Of a DNA stretch of 64,000 nucleotides, positions 33,371 through 46,560 are shown piece by piece. The stretch is from the NCBI RefSeq assembly GCF_051014685.1, contig NW_027478882.1:310001-374000 (forward strand), read 5' to 3'. The position numbers and the translations under genes were made by a program. Under the pieces are notes generated by a model that saw only the letters and a program-made list of their open reading frames with translations, made no database searches and had not been told where the DNA came from. The stretch comes from Ptiloglossa arizonensis. Lineage: Eukaryota; Arthropoda; Insecta; Hymenoptera; Colletidae. The first letter of the stretch is position 1; each line of letters begins with the position of its first letter.

Positions 33371-36300
33371 TCTCAACCATTTCTTAGCTTCAAACTCCCA
33401 TATCTCGCGAACGGATTGACCTAACCCAAAAATTCCTATTGCATCTGAAAGTAGAAACTCGCCCGATTACAACGGTATGCGTATTTTTTCCCTAGGCCAT
33501 TCCGGTTAAGCTTTTGGAGCAGCAAAATTGCGAAAAATTTTTTGCCTTCTCAACCATTTCTTGGCTTCAAACTCCCATATCTCGCGAACGGATTGACCTA
33601 ACCCAAAAATTCCTGTTGCATCTGAAAGTAGAAACTCGCCCGATTACAGCGGTATGTGTATTTTTTCCTTAGGCCACTCTGGTTAAGCGTTTGGAGCAGC
33701 AGAATTGCGAAAAATTGTTTGCCTTCTCAACCATTTCTTGTCTTCAAACTCCCATATCTCGCGAACGGATTGACCTAACCAAAAAATTCCTGTTGCATCT
33801 GAAAGTAGAAACTCGCCCGATTACAACGGTATGTGTATTTTTTCCCTAGGCCATTCTGGTTAAGCGTTTGGAGCAGCAGAATGGCGAAAAATTTTTTGCC
33901 TTCTCAACCATTTCTTGGCTTCAAACTCCCATATCTCGCGAACGGATTGACCTAACCCAAAAATTCCTGTTGCGTCTGACAGTAGAAACTCGCCCGGTTA
34001 CAACGGTATATGTATTTTTTCCCTAGGCCATTCTGGTTAAGCGTTTGGAGCAGCGGAAGTGCGGAAAATTTGTTGTCTTCTCAACCATTTCTTAGCTTCA
34101 AACTCCCATATCTCATGAACGGATTGACCTAACCCAAAAATTCCTATTGCATCTGAAAGTAGAAACTCGCCCGATTACAACGGTATGCGTATTTCTTCCC
34201 TAGGCCATTCTGGTTAAGTGTTTGGAGCAGCAGAATTGCGAAAAATTTGTTCTCTTCTCAACCATTTCTTAGCTTCAACACCCATACCTCGCGAACGGAT
34301 TGACCTAACCCAAAAATTCCTATTGCATTTGAAAGTAGAAACTCGCCCGATTACAACGGTACGTATGTTTTTCCACTAGGCCATTCTGGTTAAGCGATTG
34401 GAGCAGCAGAAGTGCGAAAAATTTGTTGTCTTGTCAAACATTTCTTAGCTTCAAAGTCCCATATCTCGCGAACGGATTGACCTAACCCAAAAATTCCTAT
34501 TGCATCTGAAAGTAGAAACTGGCCCAATTTCAACGGTATGTGTATTTTCTCTCTAGGCCATTCTGGTTAAGCTTTTGGAGCAGCAAAATTGCGAAAAATT
34601 TGTTGCCTTCTCAACCATTTCTTGCCTTCAAACTCCCATATCTCGCGAATGGATAGACCTAACGCAAAAATTCCTGTTGCATCTGAAAGTAGAAGCTCGC
34701 GCGATTACAACGGTATGCATATTTTTCCTCTAGGCCATTCTGGTTAAGCGATTGGAGCAGCAAAAGTGCGAAAAATTTGTTGTCTTGTCAAACATTTCTT
34801 AGCTTCAAAGTCCCATATCTCGCGAACGGATTGACCTAACCCAAAAATTCCTATTGCATTTGAAAGTAGAAACACGCCCGATTACAACGGTATGCGTATT
34901 TTTTCCCTAGGCCATTCCGGTTAAGCTTTTGGAGCAGCAAAATTGCGAAAAATTTTTTGCCTTCTCAACCATTTCTTGGCTTCAAACTCCCATATCTCGC
35001 GAACGGATTGACCTAACCCAACAGTTCCTGTTGCATCTGAAAGTAGAAACTCGCCCGATTACAGCGGTATGTGTATTTTTTCCTTAGGCCACTCTGGTTA
35101 AGCGTTTGGAGCAGCAGAATTGCGAAAAATTGTTTGCCTTCTCAACCATTTCTTGTCTTCAAACTCCCATATCTCGCGAACGGATTGACCTAACCAAAAA
35201 ATTCCTGTTGCATCTGAAAGTAGAAACTCGCCCGATTACAACGGTATGTGTATTTTTTCCCTAGGCCATTCTGGTTAAGCGTTTGGAGCAGCAGAATGGC
35301 GAAAAATTTTTTGCCTTCTCAACCATTTCTTGGCTTCAAACTCCCATATCTCGCGAACGGATTGACCTAACCCAAAAATTCCTGTTGCGTCTGACAGTAG
35401 AAACTCGCCCGGTTACAACGGTATATGTATTTTTTCCCTAGGCCATTCTGGTTAAGCGTTTGGAGCAGCGGAAGTGCGGAAAATTTGTTGTCTTCTCAAC
35501 CATTTCTTAGCTTCAAACTCCCATATCTCATGAACGGATTGACCTAACCCAAAAATTCCTATTGCATCTGAAAGTAGAAACTCGCCCGATTACAACGGTA
35601 TGCGTATTTCTTCCCTAGGCCATTCTGGTTAAGTGTTTGGAGCAGCAGAATTGCGAAAAATTTGTTCTCTTCTCAACCATTTCTTAGCTTCAACACCCAT
35701 ACCTCGCGAACGGATTGACCTAACCCAAAAATTCCTATTGCATTTGAAAGTAGAAACTCGCCCGATTACAACGGTACGTATGTTTTTCCACTAGGCCATT
35801 CTGGTTAAGCGATTGGAGCAGCAGAAGTGCGAAAAATTTGTTGTCTTGTCAAACATTCCTTAGCTTCAAAGTCCCATATCTCGCGAACGGATTGACCTAA
35901 CCCAAAAATTCCTATTGCATCTGAAAGTAGAAACTGGCCCAATTTCAACGGTATGTGTATTTTCTCTCTAGGCCATTCTGGTTAAGCTTTTGGAGCAGCA
36001 AAATTGCGAAAAATTTGTTGCCTTCTCAACCATTTCTTGCCTTCAAACTCCCATATCTCGCGAATGGATAGACCTAACGCAAAAATTCCTGTTGCATCTG
36101 AAAGTAGAAGCTCGCGCGATTACAACGGTATGCATATTTTTCCTCTAGGCCATTCTGGTTAAGCGATTGGAGCAGCAAAAGTGCGAAAAATTTGTTGTCT
36201 TGTCAAACATTTCTTAGCTTCAAAGTCCCATATCTCGCGAACGGATTGACCTAACCCAAAAATTCCTGTTGCATCTGAAAGTAGAAACTCGCCCGATTAC

Positions 36301-36870
36301 AACGGTATGCGTATTTTTTCCCTAGGCCATTCCGGTTAAGCTTTTGGAGCAGCAAAATTGCGAAAAATTTTTTGCCTTCTCAACCATTTCTTGGCTTCAA
36401 ACTCCCATATCTCGCGAACGGATTGACCTAACCCAAAAATTCCTGTTGCATCTGAAAGTAGAAACTCGCCCGATTACAGCGGTATGTGTATTTTTTCCTT
36501 AGGCCACTCTGGTTAAGCGTTTGGAGCAGCAGAATTGCGAAAAATTGTTTGCCTTCTCAACCAGTTCTTGTCTTCAAACTCCCATATCTCGCGAACGGAT
36601 TGACCTATCCAAAAAATTCCTGTTGCATCTGAAAGTAGAAACTCGCCCGATTACAACGGTATGTGTATTTTTTCCCTAGGCCATTCTGGTTAAGCGTTTG
36701 GAGCAGCAGAATGGCGAAAAATTTTTTGCCTTCTCAACCATTTCTTGGCTTCAAACTCCCATATCTCGCGAACGGATTGAACTAACCCAAAAATTCCTGT
36801 TGCGTCTGACAGTAGAAACTCGCCCGGTTACAACGGTATATGTATTTTTTCCCTAGGCCATTCTGGTTAA
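33370..36870 (+). repeat. Higher-order repeat of eight units, 1415 bp, about 2.4 copies
   Basis: TCCGGTTAAG lies at 33501, 34916 and 36331, each 1415 bp apart (eight units minus one base, owing to TTCAACACCCATACC). Shared rare states are TCTCATGAACGG near 34,111 and 35,526, TTGCCTTCAAACTCC near 34,620 and 36,035, and GATAGACCTAACGC near 34,651 and 36,066. The few differences include AACACGCCCG against AACTCGCCCG, CCAACAGTTCC against CCAAAAATTCC, and ACATTCCTTAG against ACATTTCTTAG. The third copy stops near 36,870, where GCAGCAGAATTG replaces GCAGCGGAAGTG. Confidence 0.85.
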
Positions 36871-39610
36871 GCGTTTGGAGCAGCAGAATTGCGAAAAATT
36901 TGTTCTCTTCTCAACCATTTCTTAGCTTCAACTACCATACCTCGCGAACGGATTGACCTAACCCAAAAATTCCTATTGCATTTGAAAGTAGAAACACGCC
37001 CGATTACAACGGTACGTATGTTTTTCCCCTAGGCCATTCTGGTTAAGCGATTGGAGCAGCAGAAGTGCGAAAAATTTGTTGTCTTGTCAAACATTTCTTA
37101 GCTTCAAAGTCCCATATCTCGCGAACGGATTGACCTAACCCAAAAATTCCTGTTGCATCTGAAAGTAGAAACTCGCCCGATTACAGCGGTATGTGTATTT
37201 TTTCCCTAGGCCATTCTGGTTAAGCGTTTGGAGCAGCAGAATGGCGAAACATTTTTTGCCTTCTCAACCATTTCTTGGCTTCAAACTCCCATATCTCGCG
37301 AACGGATTGACCTAACCCAAAAATTCCTGTTGCGTCTGACAGTAGAAACTCGACCGGTTACAACGGTATATGTATTTTTTCCCTAGGCCATTCTGGTTAA
37401 GCGTTTGGAGCAGAGGAAGTGCGGAAAATTTGTTGTCTTCTCAACCATTTCTTAGCTTCAAACTCCCATATCTCGCGAACGGATTGACCTAACCCAAAAA
37501 TTCCTATTGCATCTGAAAGTAGAAACTCGCCCGATTACAACGGTATGCGTATTTTTTCCCTAGGCCATTCTGGTTAAGCGTTTGGAGCAGCAGAAGTGCG
37601 AAAAATTTGTTGTCTTGTCAAACATTTCTTAGCTTCAAAGTCCCATATCTCGCGAACGGATTGACCTAACCCAAAAATTCCTATTGCATCTGAAAGTAGA
37701 AACTGGCCCAATTTCAACGGTATGTGTATTTTCTCCCTAGGCCATTCTGGTTAAGCTTTTGGAGCAGCAAAATTGCGAAAAATTTTTTGCCTTCTCAACC
37801 ATTTCTTGGCTTCAAACTCCCATATCTCGCGAATGGATTGACCCACCCCAAAAATTCCTGTTGCATCTGAAAGTAGAAGCCTTCGCGATTACAACGGTAT
37901 GCATATTTTTCCCCTAGGCCATTCTGGTTAAGCGTTTGAAGCAGCAGAATTGCGAAAAATTTTTTGCCTTCTCAACCATTTCTTGGCTTCAAACTCCCAT
38001 ATCTCGCGAATGGATTGACCTAACGCAAAAATTCCTGTTGCATCTGAAAGTAGAAGCTCGCGCGATTACAACGGTATGCATATTTTTCCTCTAGGCCATT
38101 CTGGTTAAGCGATTGGAGCAGCAAAATTGCGAAAAATTTGTTGTCTTGTCAAACATTTCTTAGCTTCAAAGTCCCATATCTCGCGAAAGGATTGACCTAA
38201 CCCAAAAATTGCTATTGTAACTGAAAGTAGAAACTCGCCCGATTACAACGGTATGTGTATTTTTTCCCTAGGCCATTCTGGTTAAGCGTTTGAAGCAGCA
38301 GAATTGCGAAAAATTTGTTCTCTTCTCAACCATTTCTTAGCTTCAAACTCCCATATCTCGCGAACGGATTGACCTATCCAAAAAATTCCTGTTGCATCTG
38401 AAAGTAGGAACTCGCCCGATTACAACGGTATGTGTATTTTTTCCCTAGGCCATTCTGGTTAAGCGTTTGGAGCAGCAGAATGGCGAAAAATTTTTTGCCT
38501 TCTCAACCATTTCTTGGCTTCAAACTCCCATATCTCGCGAACGGATTGACCTAACCCAAAAATTCCTGTTGCGTCTGACAGTAGAAACTCGCCCGGTTAC
38601 AACGGTATATGTATTTTTTCCCTAGGCCATTCTGGTTAAGCGTTTGGAGCAGCGGAAGTGCGGAAAATTTGTTGTCTTCTCAACCATTTCTTAGCTTCAA
38701 ACTCCCATATCTCGCGAACGGATTGACCTAACCCAAAAATTCCTATTGCATTTGGAAGTAGAAACACGCCCGATTACAACGGTACGTATGTTTTTCCCCT
38801 AGGCCATTCTTGTTAAGCGATTGGAGCAGCAGAAGTGCGAAAAATTTGTTGTCTTGTCAAACATTTCTTAGCTTCAAAGTCCCATATCACGCGAACGGAT
38901 TGACCTAACCCAAAAATTCCTATTGCATCTGAAAGTAGAAACTGGCCCAATTTCAACGGTATGTGTATTTTCTCCCTAGGCCATTCTGGTTAAGCTTTTG
39001 GAGCAGCAAAATTGCGAAAAATTTTTTGCCTTCTCAACCATTTCTTGGCTTCAAACTCCCATATCTCGCGAATGGATTGACCCACCCCAAAAATTCCTGT
39101 TGCATCTGAAAGTAGAAGCTCGCGCGATTACAACGGTATGCATATTTTTCCCCTAGGCCATTCTGGTTAAGCGTTTGAAGCAGCAGAATTGCGAAAAATT
39201 TTTTGCCTTCTCAACCATTTCTTGGCTTCAAACTCCCATATCTCGCGAATGGATTGACCTAACGCAAAAATTCCTGTTGCATCTGAAAGTAGAAGCTCGC
39301 GCGATTACAACGGTATGCATATTTTTCCTCTAGGCCATTCAGGTTAAGCGATTGGAGCAGCAAAAGTGCGAAAAATTTGTTGTCTTGTCAAACATTTCTT
39401 AGCTTCAAAGTCCCATATCTCGCGAACGGATTGACCTAACCCAAAAATTGCTATTGTAACTGAAAGTAGAAACTCGCCCGATTACAACGGTATGTGTATT
39501 TTTTCCCTAGGTCATTCTGGTTAAGCGTTTGAAGCAGCAGAATTGCGAAAAAATTGTTCTCTTCTCAACCATTTCTTAGCTTCAAACTCCCATATCTCGC
39601 GAACGGATTG
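36870..39610 (+). repeat. Seven-unit duplication, 1239 bp shift
   Basis: About 37570-38370 recurs at 38809-39609. The rare GACCCACCCCAAAAATTCC gives ACCCACCCCA at 37841 and 39080, exactly 1239 bp (seven units) apart. AAAATTGCTATTGTAACTG follows in both copies. A further, diverged copy of the same haplotype is at 41,19x-41,78x. One unit in between (from 38,745) has TTTGGAAGTAGAAACACG and CCCATATCACGCG, which reappear at 42,105-42,260. Confidence 0.75.
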
Positions 39611-42600
39611 ACCTAACCCAAAAATGCCTGTTGCATCTGAAAGTAGACACTCGCCCGATTACAACGGTATGCGTATTTTTTCCCTAGGCCATTCTGGTTA
39701 AGCTTTTGGAGCAGCAAAATTGCGAAAAATTTTTTGCCTTCTAAACCATTTCTTGGCTTCAAACTCCCATATCTCCCGAACGGATTGACCGAACCCAAAA
39801 ATTCCTGTTGCATCTGAAAGTAGAAACTCGCCCGATTACAGCGGTATGTGTATTTTTTCCCTAGGCCATTCTGGTTAAGCGTTTGGAGCAGCAGAATGGC
39901 GAAAAATTTTTTGCCTTCTCAACCATTTCTTGACTTCATACTCCCATATCTCGCGAACGGATTGACCTAACCCAAAAATTGCTGTTGCGTCTGACAGTAG
40001 AAACTCGCCCGGTTACTACGGTATATGTATTTTTTCCCTAGGCCATTCTGGTTAAGCATATGGTGCAGCGGAAGTGCGAAAAATTTGTTGTCTTCTCAAC
40101 CATTTCTTAGCTTCAACTCCCATACCTCGCGAACGGATTGACCTAACCCAAAAATTCCTATTGCATCTGAAGTAGAAACTGGCCCAATTTCAACGGTATG
40201 TGTATTTTCTCCCTAGGCCATTCTGGTTAAGCTTTTGGAGCAGCAAAATTGCGAAAAATTTTTTGCCTTCTCAACCATTTCTTGGCTTCAAACTCCCATA
40301 TCTCGCGAATGGATTGACCTAACCCAAAAATTCCTGTTGCATCTGAAAGTAGAAGCTCGCGCGATTACAACGTATGCATATTTTTCCCCTAGGCCATTCT
40401 GGTTAAGCGTTTGAAGCAGCAGAATTGCGAAACATTTTCTGCCTTCTCAACCATTTCTTGTCTTCAAACTCCCATATCTCGCGAACGGTTTGACCTAACC
40501 CAAAAATTCCTATTGCATCTGAAAGTAGAAACTCGCCCGATTACAAAGGTATGTGTATTTTTTCCCTAGGCCATTCTGGTTAAGCGTTTGGAGCAGCAGA
40601 ATTGTGAAAAAATTTTTTGCCTTCTCTACCATTTCTTGGCTTCAAACTCCCATATCTCGCAGACGGATTGACCTAACCCAAAAATTCCTGTTGCGTCTGA
40701 CAGTAGAAACTCGCCCGGTTACAACGGTATATGTATTTTTTCCCTAGGCCATTCTGGTTAAGCGTTTGGAGCAGCGGAAGTGCGGAAAATTTGTTGTCTT
40801 CTCAACCATTTCTTAGCTTCAACTCCCATACCTCGCGAACGGATTGACCTAACCCAAAAATTCCTATTGCATCTGAAAGTAGAAACTCGCCCGATTACAA
40901 CGGTATGCGTATTTTTTCCCTAGGCCATTCTGGTTAAGCGTTTGAAGCAGCAGAATTGCGAAAAATTTGTTCTCTTCTCAACCATTTCTTAGCTTCAACT
41001 CCCATACCTCGCAAACGGATTGACCTAACCCAAAAAATTCCTATTGCATTTGAAAGTAGAAACTCGCCCGATTACAAGGTACGTATGTTTTTTCCCCTAG
41101 GCCATTCTGGTTAAGCGATTGGAGCAGCAGAAGTGCGAAAATTTTTGCCTTCTCAACCATTTCTTGGCTTCAAACTCCCATATCTCGCGAATGGATTGAC
41201 CCACCCCAAAATTCCTTTTGCATCTGAAAGTAGAAGCTCGCGCGATTACAACGGTATGCATATTTTTCCCCCCTAGGCCATTCTGGTTAAGCGTTTGAAG
41301 CAGCAGAATTGCGAAAAATTTTTTGCCTTCTCAACCATTTCTTGGCTTCAAACTCCCATATCTCGCGAATGGATTGACCTAACGCAAAAATTCTGTTGCA
41401 TCTGAAAGTAGAAGCTCGCGCGATTACAACGGTATGCATATTTTTCCTCTAGGCCATTCTGGTTAAGCGATTGGAGCAGCAAAAGTGCGAAAAATTTGTT
41501 GTCTTGTCAAACATTTCTTAGCTTCAAAGTCCCATATCTCGCGAACGGATTGACCTAACCCAAAAATTGCTATTGTAACTGAAAGTAGAAACTCGCCCGA
41601 TTACAACGGTATGTGTATTTTTTCCCTAGGCCATTCTGGTTAAGCGTTTGAAGCAGCAGAATTGCGAAAAATTTGTTCTCTTCTCAACCATTTCTTAGCT
41701 TCAAACTCCCATATCTCGCGAACGGATTGACCTATCAAAAAAATTCCTGTTGCATCTGAAAGTAGGAACTCGCCCGATTACAACGGTATGTGTATTTTTT
41801 CCCTAGGCCATTCTGGTTAAGCGTTTGGAGCAGCAGAATGGCGAAAAATTTTTTGCCTTCTCAACCATTTCTTGGCTTCAAACTCCCATATCTCGCGAAC
41901 GGATTGACCTAACCCAAAAATTCCTGTTGCGTCTGACAGTAGAAACTCGCCCGGTTACAACGGTATATGTATTTTTTTCCCTAGGCCATTCTGGTTAAAC
42001 GTTTGGAGCAGCAGAATTGCGAAAAATTTGTTCTCCTCTCAACCATTTCTTAGCTTCAACTCCCATACCTCGCGAACGGATTGACCTAACCCAAAAATTC
42101 CTATTGCATTTGGAAGTAGAAACACGCCCGATTACAACGGTATGTATGTTTTTCCCCTAGGCCATTCTGGTTAAGCGATTGGAGCAGCAGAAGTGCGAAA
42201 AATTTGTTGTCTTGTCAAACATTTCTTAGCTTCAAAGTCCCATATCACGCGAACGGATTGACCTAACCCAAAAATTGCTGTTGCGTCTGACAGTAGAAAC
42301 TCGCCCGGTTACTACGGTATATGTATTTTTTCCCTAGGCCATTCTGGTTAAGCATTTGGTGCAGCGGAAGTGCGAAAAATTTGTTGTATTCTCAACCATT
42401 TCTTAGCTTCAACTCCCATACCTCGCGAACGGATTGACCTAACCCAAAAATTCCTATTGCATCTGAAAGTAGAAACTGGCCCAATTTCAACGGTATGTGT
42501 ATTTTTTCCCTAGGCCATTCTGGTTAAGCGTTTGGAGCAGCGGAATTGCGGAAAATTTGTTGTCTTCTCAACCATTTCTTAGCTTCAAACACCCATACCT

Positions 42601-45010
42601 CGCGAACGGATTGACCTAACCCAAAAATTCCTATTGCATCTGAAAGTAGAAACTCGCCCGATTACAACGGTATGCGTATTTTTTCCCTAGGCCATTCTGG
42701 TTAAGCGTTTGGAGCAGCAGAATTGCGAAAAATTTGTTCTCTTCTCAACCATTTCTTAGCTTCAACTCCCATACCTCGCGAACGGATTGACCTAACCCAA
42801 AAATTCCTATTGCATTTGAAAGTAGAAACTCGCCCGATTACAACGGTACGTATGTTTTTCCCCTAGGCCATTCTGGTTAAGCGATTGGAGCAGCAGAAGT
42901 GCGAAAAATTTGTTGTCCTGTCAAACATTTCTTAGCTTCAAAGTCCCATATCTCGCGAACGGATTGACCTAACCCAAAAATTCCTATTGCATCTGAAAGT
43001 AGAAATTGGCCCAATTTCAACGGTATGCATATTTTTCCCCTAGGCCATTCTGGTTAAGCGTTTGAAGCAGCAGAATTGCGAAAAATTTTTTGCCTTCTCA
43101 ACCATTTCTTGGCTTCAAACTCCCATATCTCGCGATTGGATTGACCTAACCCAAAAATTCCTGTTGCATCTGAAAGTAGAAGCTCGCGCGATTACAACGG
43201 TATGCATATTTTTCCCCTAGGCCATTCTGGTTAAGCGTTTGAAGCAGCAGAATTGCGAAAAATTTTTTGCCTTCTCAACCATTTCTTGGCTTCAAACTCC
43301 CATATCTCGCGAATGGATTGACCTAACCCAAAAATTCCTGTTGCATCTGAAAGTAGAAGCTCGCGCGATTACAACGGTATGCATATTTTTCCCCTAGGCC
43401 ATTCTGGTTAAGCGTTTGAAGCAGCAGAATTGCGAAAGATTTTTTGCCTTCTCAACCATTTCTTGTCTTCAAACACCCATATCTCGCGAAAAGTTTGACC
43501 TAACCCAAAAATTCCTATTGCATCTGAAAGTAGAAACTCGCCCGATTACAAAGGTATGTGTATTTTTTCCCTAGGCCATTCTGGTTAAGGGTTTGGAGCA
43601 GCAGAATTGTGAAAAATTTTTTGCCTTCTCTACCATTTCTTGGCTTCAAACTCCCATATCTCGCAGACGGATTGACCTAACCCAAAAATTCCTGTTGCGT
43701 CTGACAGTAGAAACTCGCCCGGTTACAACGGTATATGTATTTTTTCCCTAGGCCATTCTGGTTAAGCGTTTGGAGCAGCGGAAGTGCGGAAAATTTGTTG
43801 TCTTCTCAACCATTTCTTAGCTTCAAACTCCCATACCTCGCGAACGGATTGACCTAACCCAAAAATTCCTATTGCATCTGAAAGTAGAAACTCGCCCGAT
43901 TACAACGGTATGCGTATTTTTTCCCTAGGCCAGTCTGGTTAAGCGTTTGGAGCAGCAGAATTGCGAAAAATTTGTTCTCTTCTCAACCATTTCTTAGCTT
44001 CAACTCCCATACCTCGCGAACGGATTGACCTAACCCAAAAATTCCTATTGCATTTGAAAGTAGAAACTCGCCCGATTACAAAGGTACGTATGTTTTTCCC
44101 CTAGGCCATTCTGGTTAAGCGATTGGAGCAGCAAAAGTGCGAAAAATTTGTTGTCTTGTCAAACATTTCTTAGCTTCAAAGTCCCATATCTCGCGAACGG
44201 ATTATCCTAACCCAAAAATTGCTATTGTAGCTGAAAGTAGAAACTCGCCCGATTACAACGGTATGTGTATTTTTTCCTTAGGCCACTATGGTTAAGCGTT
44301 TGGAGCAGCATAATTGCGAAAAATTTTTTGCCTTCTCAGCCATTTCTTGTCTTCAAACTCCCATATCTCGCGAACGGATTGACCTAACCAAAAAATTCCT
44401 GTTGCATCTGAAAGTAGAAACTCGCCCGATTACAACGGTATGTGTATTTTTTCCCTAGGCCATTCTGGTTAAGCGTTTGGAGCAGCAGAATGGCGAAAAA
44501 TTTTTTGCCTTCTCAACCATTTCTTGGCTTCAAACTCCCATATCTCGCGAACGGATTGACCTAACCCAAAAATTCCTGTTGCGTCTGACAGTAGAACCTC
44601 GCCCGGTTACAACGGTATATGTATTTTTTCCCTAGGCCATTCTGGTTAAGCGTTTGGAGCAGCGGAAGTGCAAAAAATTTGTTGTCTTCTCAACCATTCC
44701 TTAGCTTCAACTCCCATACCTCGCGAACGGATTGACCTAACCCAAAAATTCCTATTGCATTTGAAAGTAGAAACTCGCCCGATTACAACGGTACGTATGT
44801 TTTTCCCCTAGGCCATTCTGGTTAAGCAATTGGAGCAGCAGAAGTGCGAAAAATTTGTTGTCTTGTCAAACATTTCTTAGCTTCAAAGTCCCATATCTCG
44901 CGAACGGATTGACCTAACCCAAAAATTCCTATTGCATCTGAAAGTAGAAACTGGCCCAATTTCAACGGTATGTGTATTTTCTCCCTAGGCCATTCTGGTT
45001 AAGCTTTTGG
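39610..45010 (+). repeat. Mosaic right end of domain B
   Basis: Block copies here include 39960-40250 with 42256-42540 (GGTTACTACG at 40011 and 42307, shift 2296 bp) and about 40360-41115 with 43365-44120 (AGACGGATTG at 40671 and 43675, shift 3004 bp, seventeen units minus five bases). Three near-identical units lie in 43,030-43,430. From 40.1 to 42.0 kb homopolymer tracts vary unusually in length. Otherwise the sequence is ordinary domain B satellite and contains nothing else. Confidence 0.7.
40160..41990 (+). other. Cluster of homopolymer-length changes
   Basis: About a dozen one- or two-base length changes are packed into under 2 kb: CTGAAGTAG (A2 for A3) near 40,167; ACAACGTATG near 40,370; GAAAAAATTTTTTGCC near 40,605; CCCAAAAAATTCC near 41,030; ACAAGGTACG near 41,077; GTTTTTTCCCC near 41,090; GCGAAAATTTTTGCC near 41,140; CCCCAAAATTCC near 41,207; TTTTTCCCCCCTAGG near 41,270; AAATTCTGTTGC near 41,390; and A followed by T7 near 41,982. 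The paralogous block at 43.4-44.1 kb has the normal tract lengths at four of these sites. This may be real divergence or a local consensus-quality problem. Confidence 0.65.
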
Positions 45011-45099
45011 AGCAGCATAAGTGCGAAAAATTTGTTGTCTTCTCAACCATTTCTTAGCTTCAAACTCTCATATCTCGCGAACGGATTGACCTAACCCAA

Positions 45100-46560
45100 A
45101 AATTCCTATTGCACCTGAAAGTAGAAACTGGCCCGATTACAACGGTATGTGTATTTTTTCCCTAGGCCATTCTGGTTAAGCGTTTGGAGCAGCAGAAGCG
45201 CGAAAAATTTGTTGTCTTCTCAACCATTTCTTAGCTTCAAACTCCCATATCTCGCGAACGTATTTGACTTAACCCAAAAATTCCTATTGCACCTGAAAGT
45301 AGAGACTCGCCCGATTACAACGGTATGTGTATTTCTTCCCTAGGCCATTCTGGTTAAGCGTTTGGAGCAGCAGAATTGCGAAAAATTTGTTCTCTCCTCA
45401 ACCATTTCTTAGCTTCAAACTCTCATATCTCGCGAACGGATTGCCTAGCCCAAAAATTCCTATTGCATTTGAAAGTAGCAACTCGTCCGATTACAACTGT
45501 ATGTGTGTTTTTTCCCTAGGCCATTCTGGTTAAGCGTTAGAAGCAGCAGAATTGCGAAAAATTTTTTGCCTTCTCAACCATTTCTGGGCTTCAAACTCCA
45601 TATCTCGCGAACGGATTGACCTAGCCCAAAAATTCCTATTGCATCTGAAAGTAGAAACTCGCCCGATTACAACGGTATGTGTATTTTTTCCCTAGGCCAT
45701 TCTGGCTAAGCGTTTGGAGCAGAAGAATTGCGAAAAATTTGTTCTCTTCTCAACCATTTCTTAGCTTCAAACTCTCATATCTCGCGAACGGATTGACTTA
45801 ACCCAAAAATTCCTATTGCATTTGAAAGTAGAAACTCGCCCGATTACAGCTGTATGTGTGTTTTTTCCCTAGGCCATTCTGGCTAAGCGTTTGAAGTAGC
45901 AGAATTGCGAAAAATTTTTTGCCTTCTCAACCATTTCTTGGCTTCAAACTCCCATATCTCGCGAACGGATTGACCTAACCAAAAAATTCCTATTGCATCT
46001 GAAAGTAGAAACTCGCCCGATTACAGCGGTATGTGTATTTTTTCCCTACGCCATTCTGGTTAAGCGTTTAGAGCAGCAGAATTGCGAAAAATTTGTTCTC
46101 TTCTCAACCATTTCTTAGCTTCAAACTCTCATATCTCGCGAACGGATTAACCTAGTCCAAAAATTCCTATTGCATTTGAAAGTAGCAACTCGTCCGATTA
46201 CAACTGTATGTGTGTTTTTTCCCTAGGCCATTCTGGTTAAGCGTTAGGAGCAGCAGAATTGCGAAAAATTTTTTGCCTTCTCAACCATTTCTGGGCTTCA
46301 AACTCCCATATCTCGCGAACGGATTGACCTAACCCAAAAATTCCTGTTGCGTGTGGAAGTAGAAACTCGTCCGATTACAACTGTATGTGTGTTTTTTCCC
46401 TAGGCCATTCTGGTTAAGCGTTTGGAGCAGCAGAATTGCGAAAAATTAGTTGTGTTCTCAACCATTTCTTAGCTTCAAACTCACATATCTCGCGAACGGA
46501 TTGACCTAACCCAAAAATTCCTATTGTCACTGAAAGTAGAAACTCGCCCGATTACAACGG
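45100..46560 (+). repeat. Incomplete earlier version of the 16-unit block
   Basis: The 195-bp stretch 45149-45343 reads the same as 47449-47643 and 50280-50474, including the odd CGCGAACGTATTTGACTTAACC and GTAGAGACTCG. Downstream, TTGCCTAGCCC and GTAGCAACTCGTCC are shared with about 47,900 onward, but two or so units are missing. It looks like a rearranged relative of the 2831-bp block, lying 2300 bp (thirteen units minus one base) to its left. Confidence 0.65.

Larger units (their letters stand above)
13401..45010 (+). repeat. Variant domain B of the satellite
   Basis: This is the largest domain, about 179 monomers. Private states are AAGCTCGCGCGATTACAACG linked to GGTATGCATATTTTTCCCC, GGTTACAACGGTATATGTA linked to TGACAGTAGAAAC, GGTACGTATGTTTTTCCCC linked to CATACCTCGCG, AACTGGCCCAATTTC linked to GTGTATTTTCTCCC, GCTTTTGGAGCAGCAAAATT, and GAATGGATTGACC. 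The same half-dozen unit haplotypes are reshuffled through the domain in blocks of 7, 8, 11, 12 and 15 units. Many units lose two bases in TTCAACTCCC, which accounts for most of the extra phase drift here. No other sequence interrupts it. Confidence 0.78.

Noticed and set aside
39541..39560. Additional homopolymer error at GCGAAAAAATTGTTC
   Set aside because: Here A6T2 replaces A5T3 with no change of length, so it is a simple T-to-A substitution and not part of the indel cluster.
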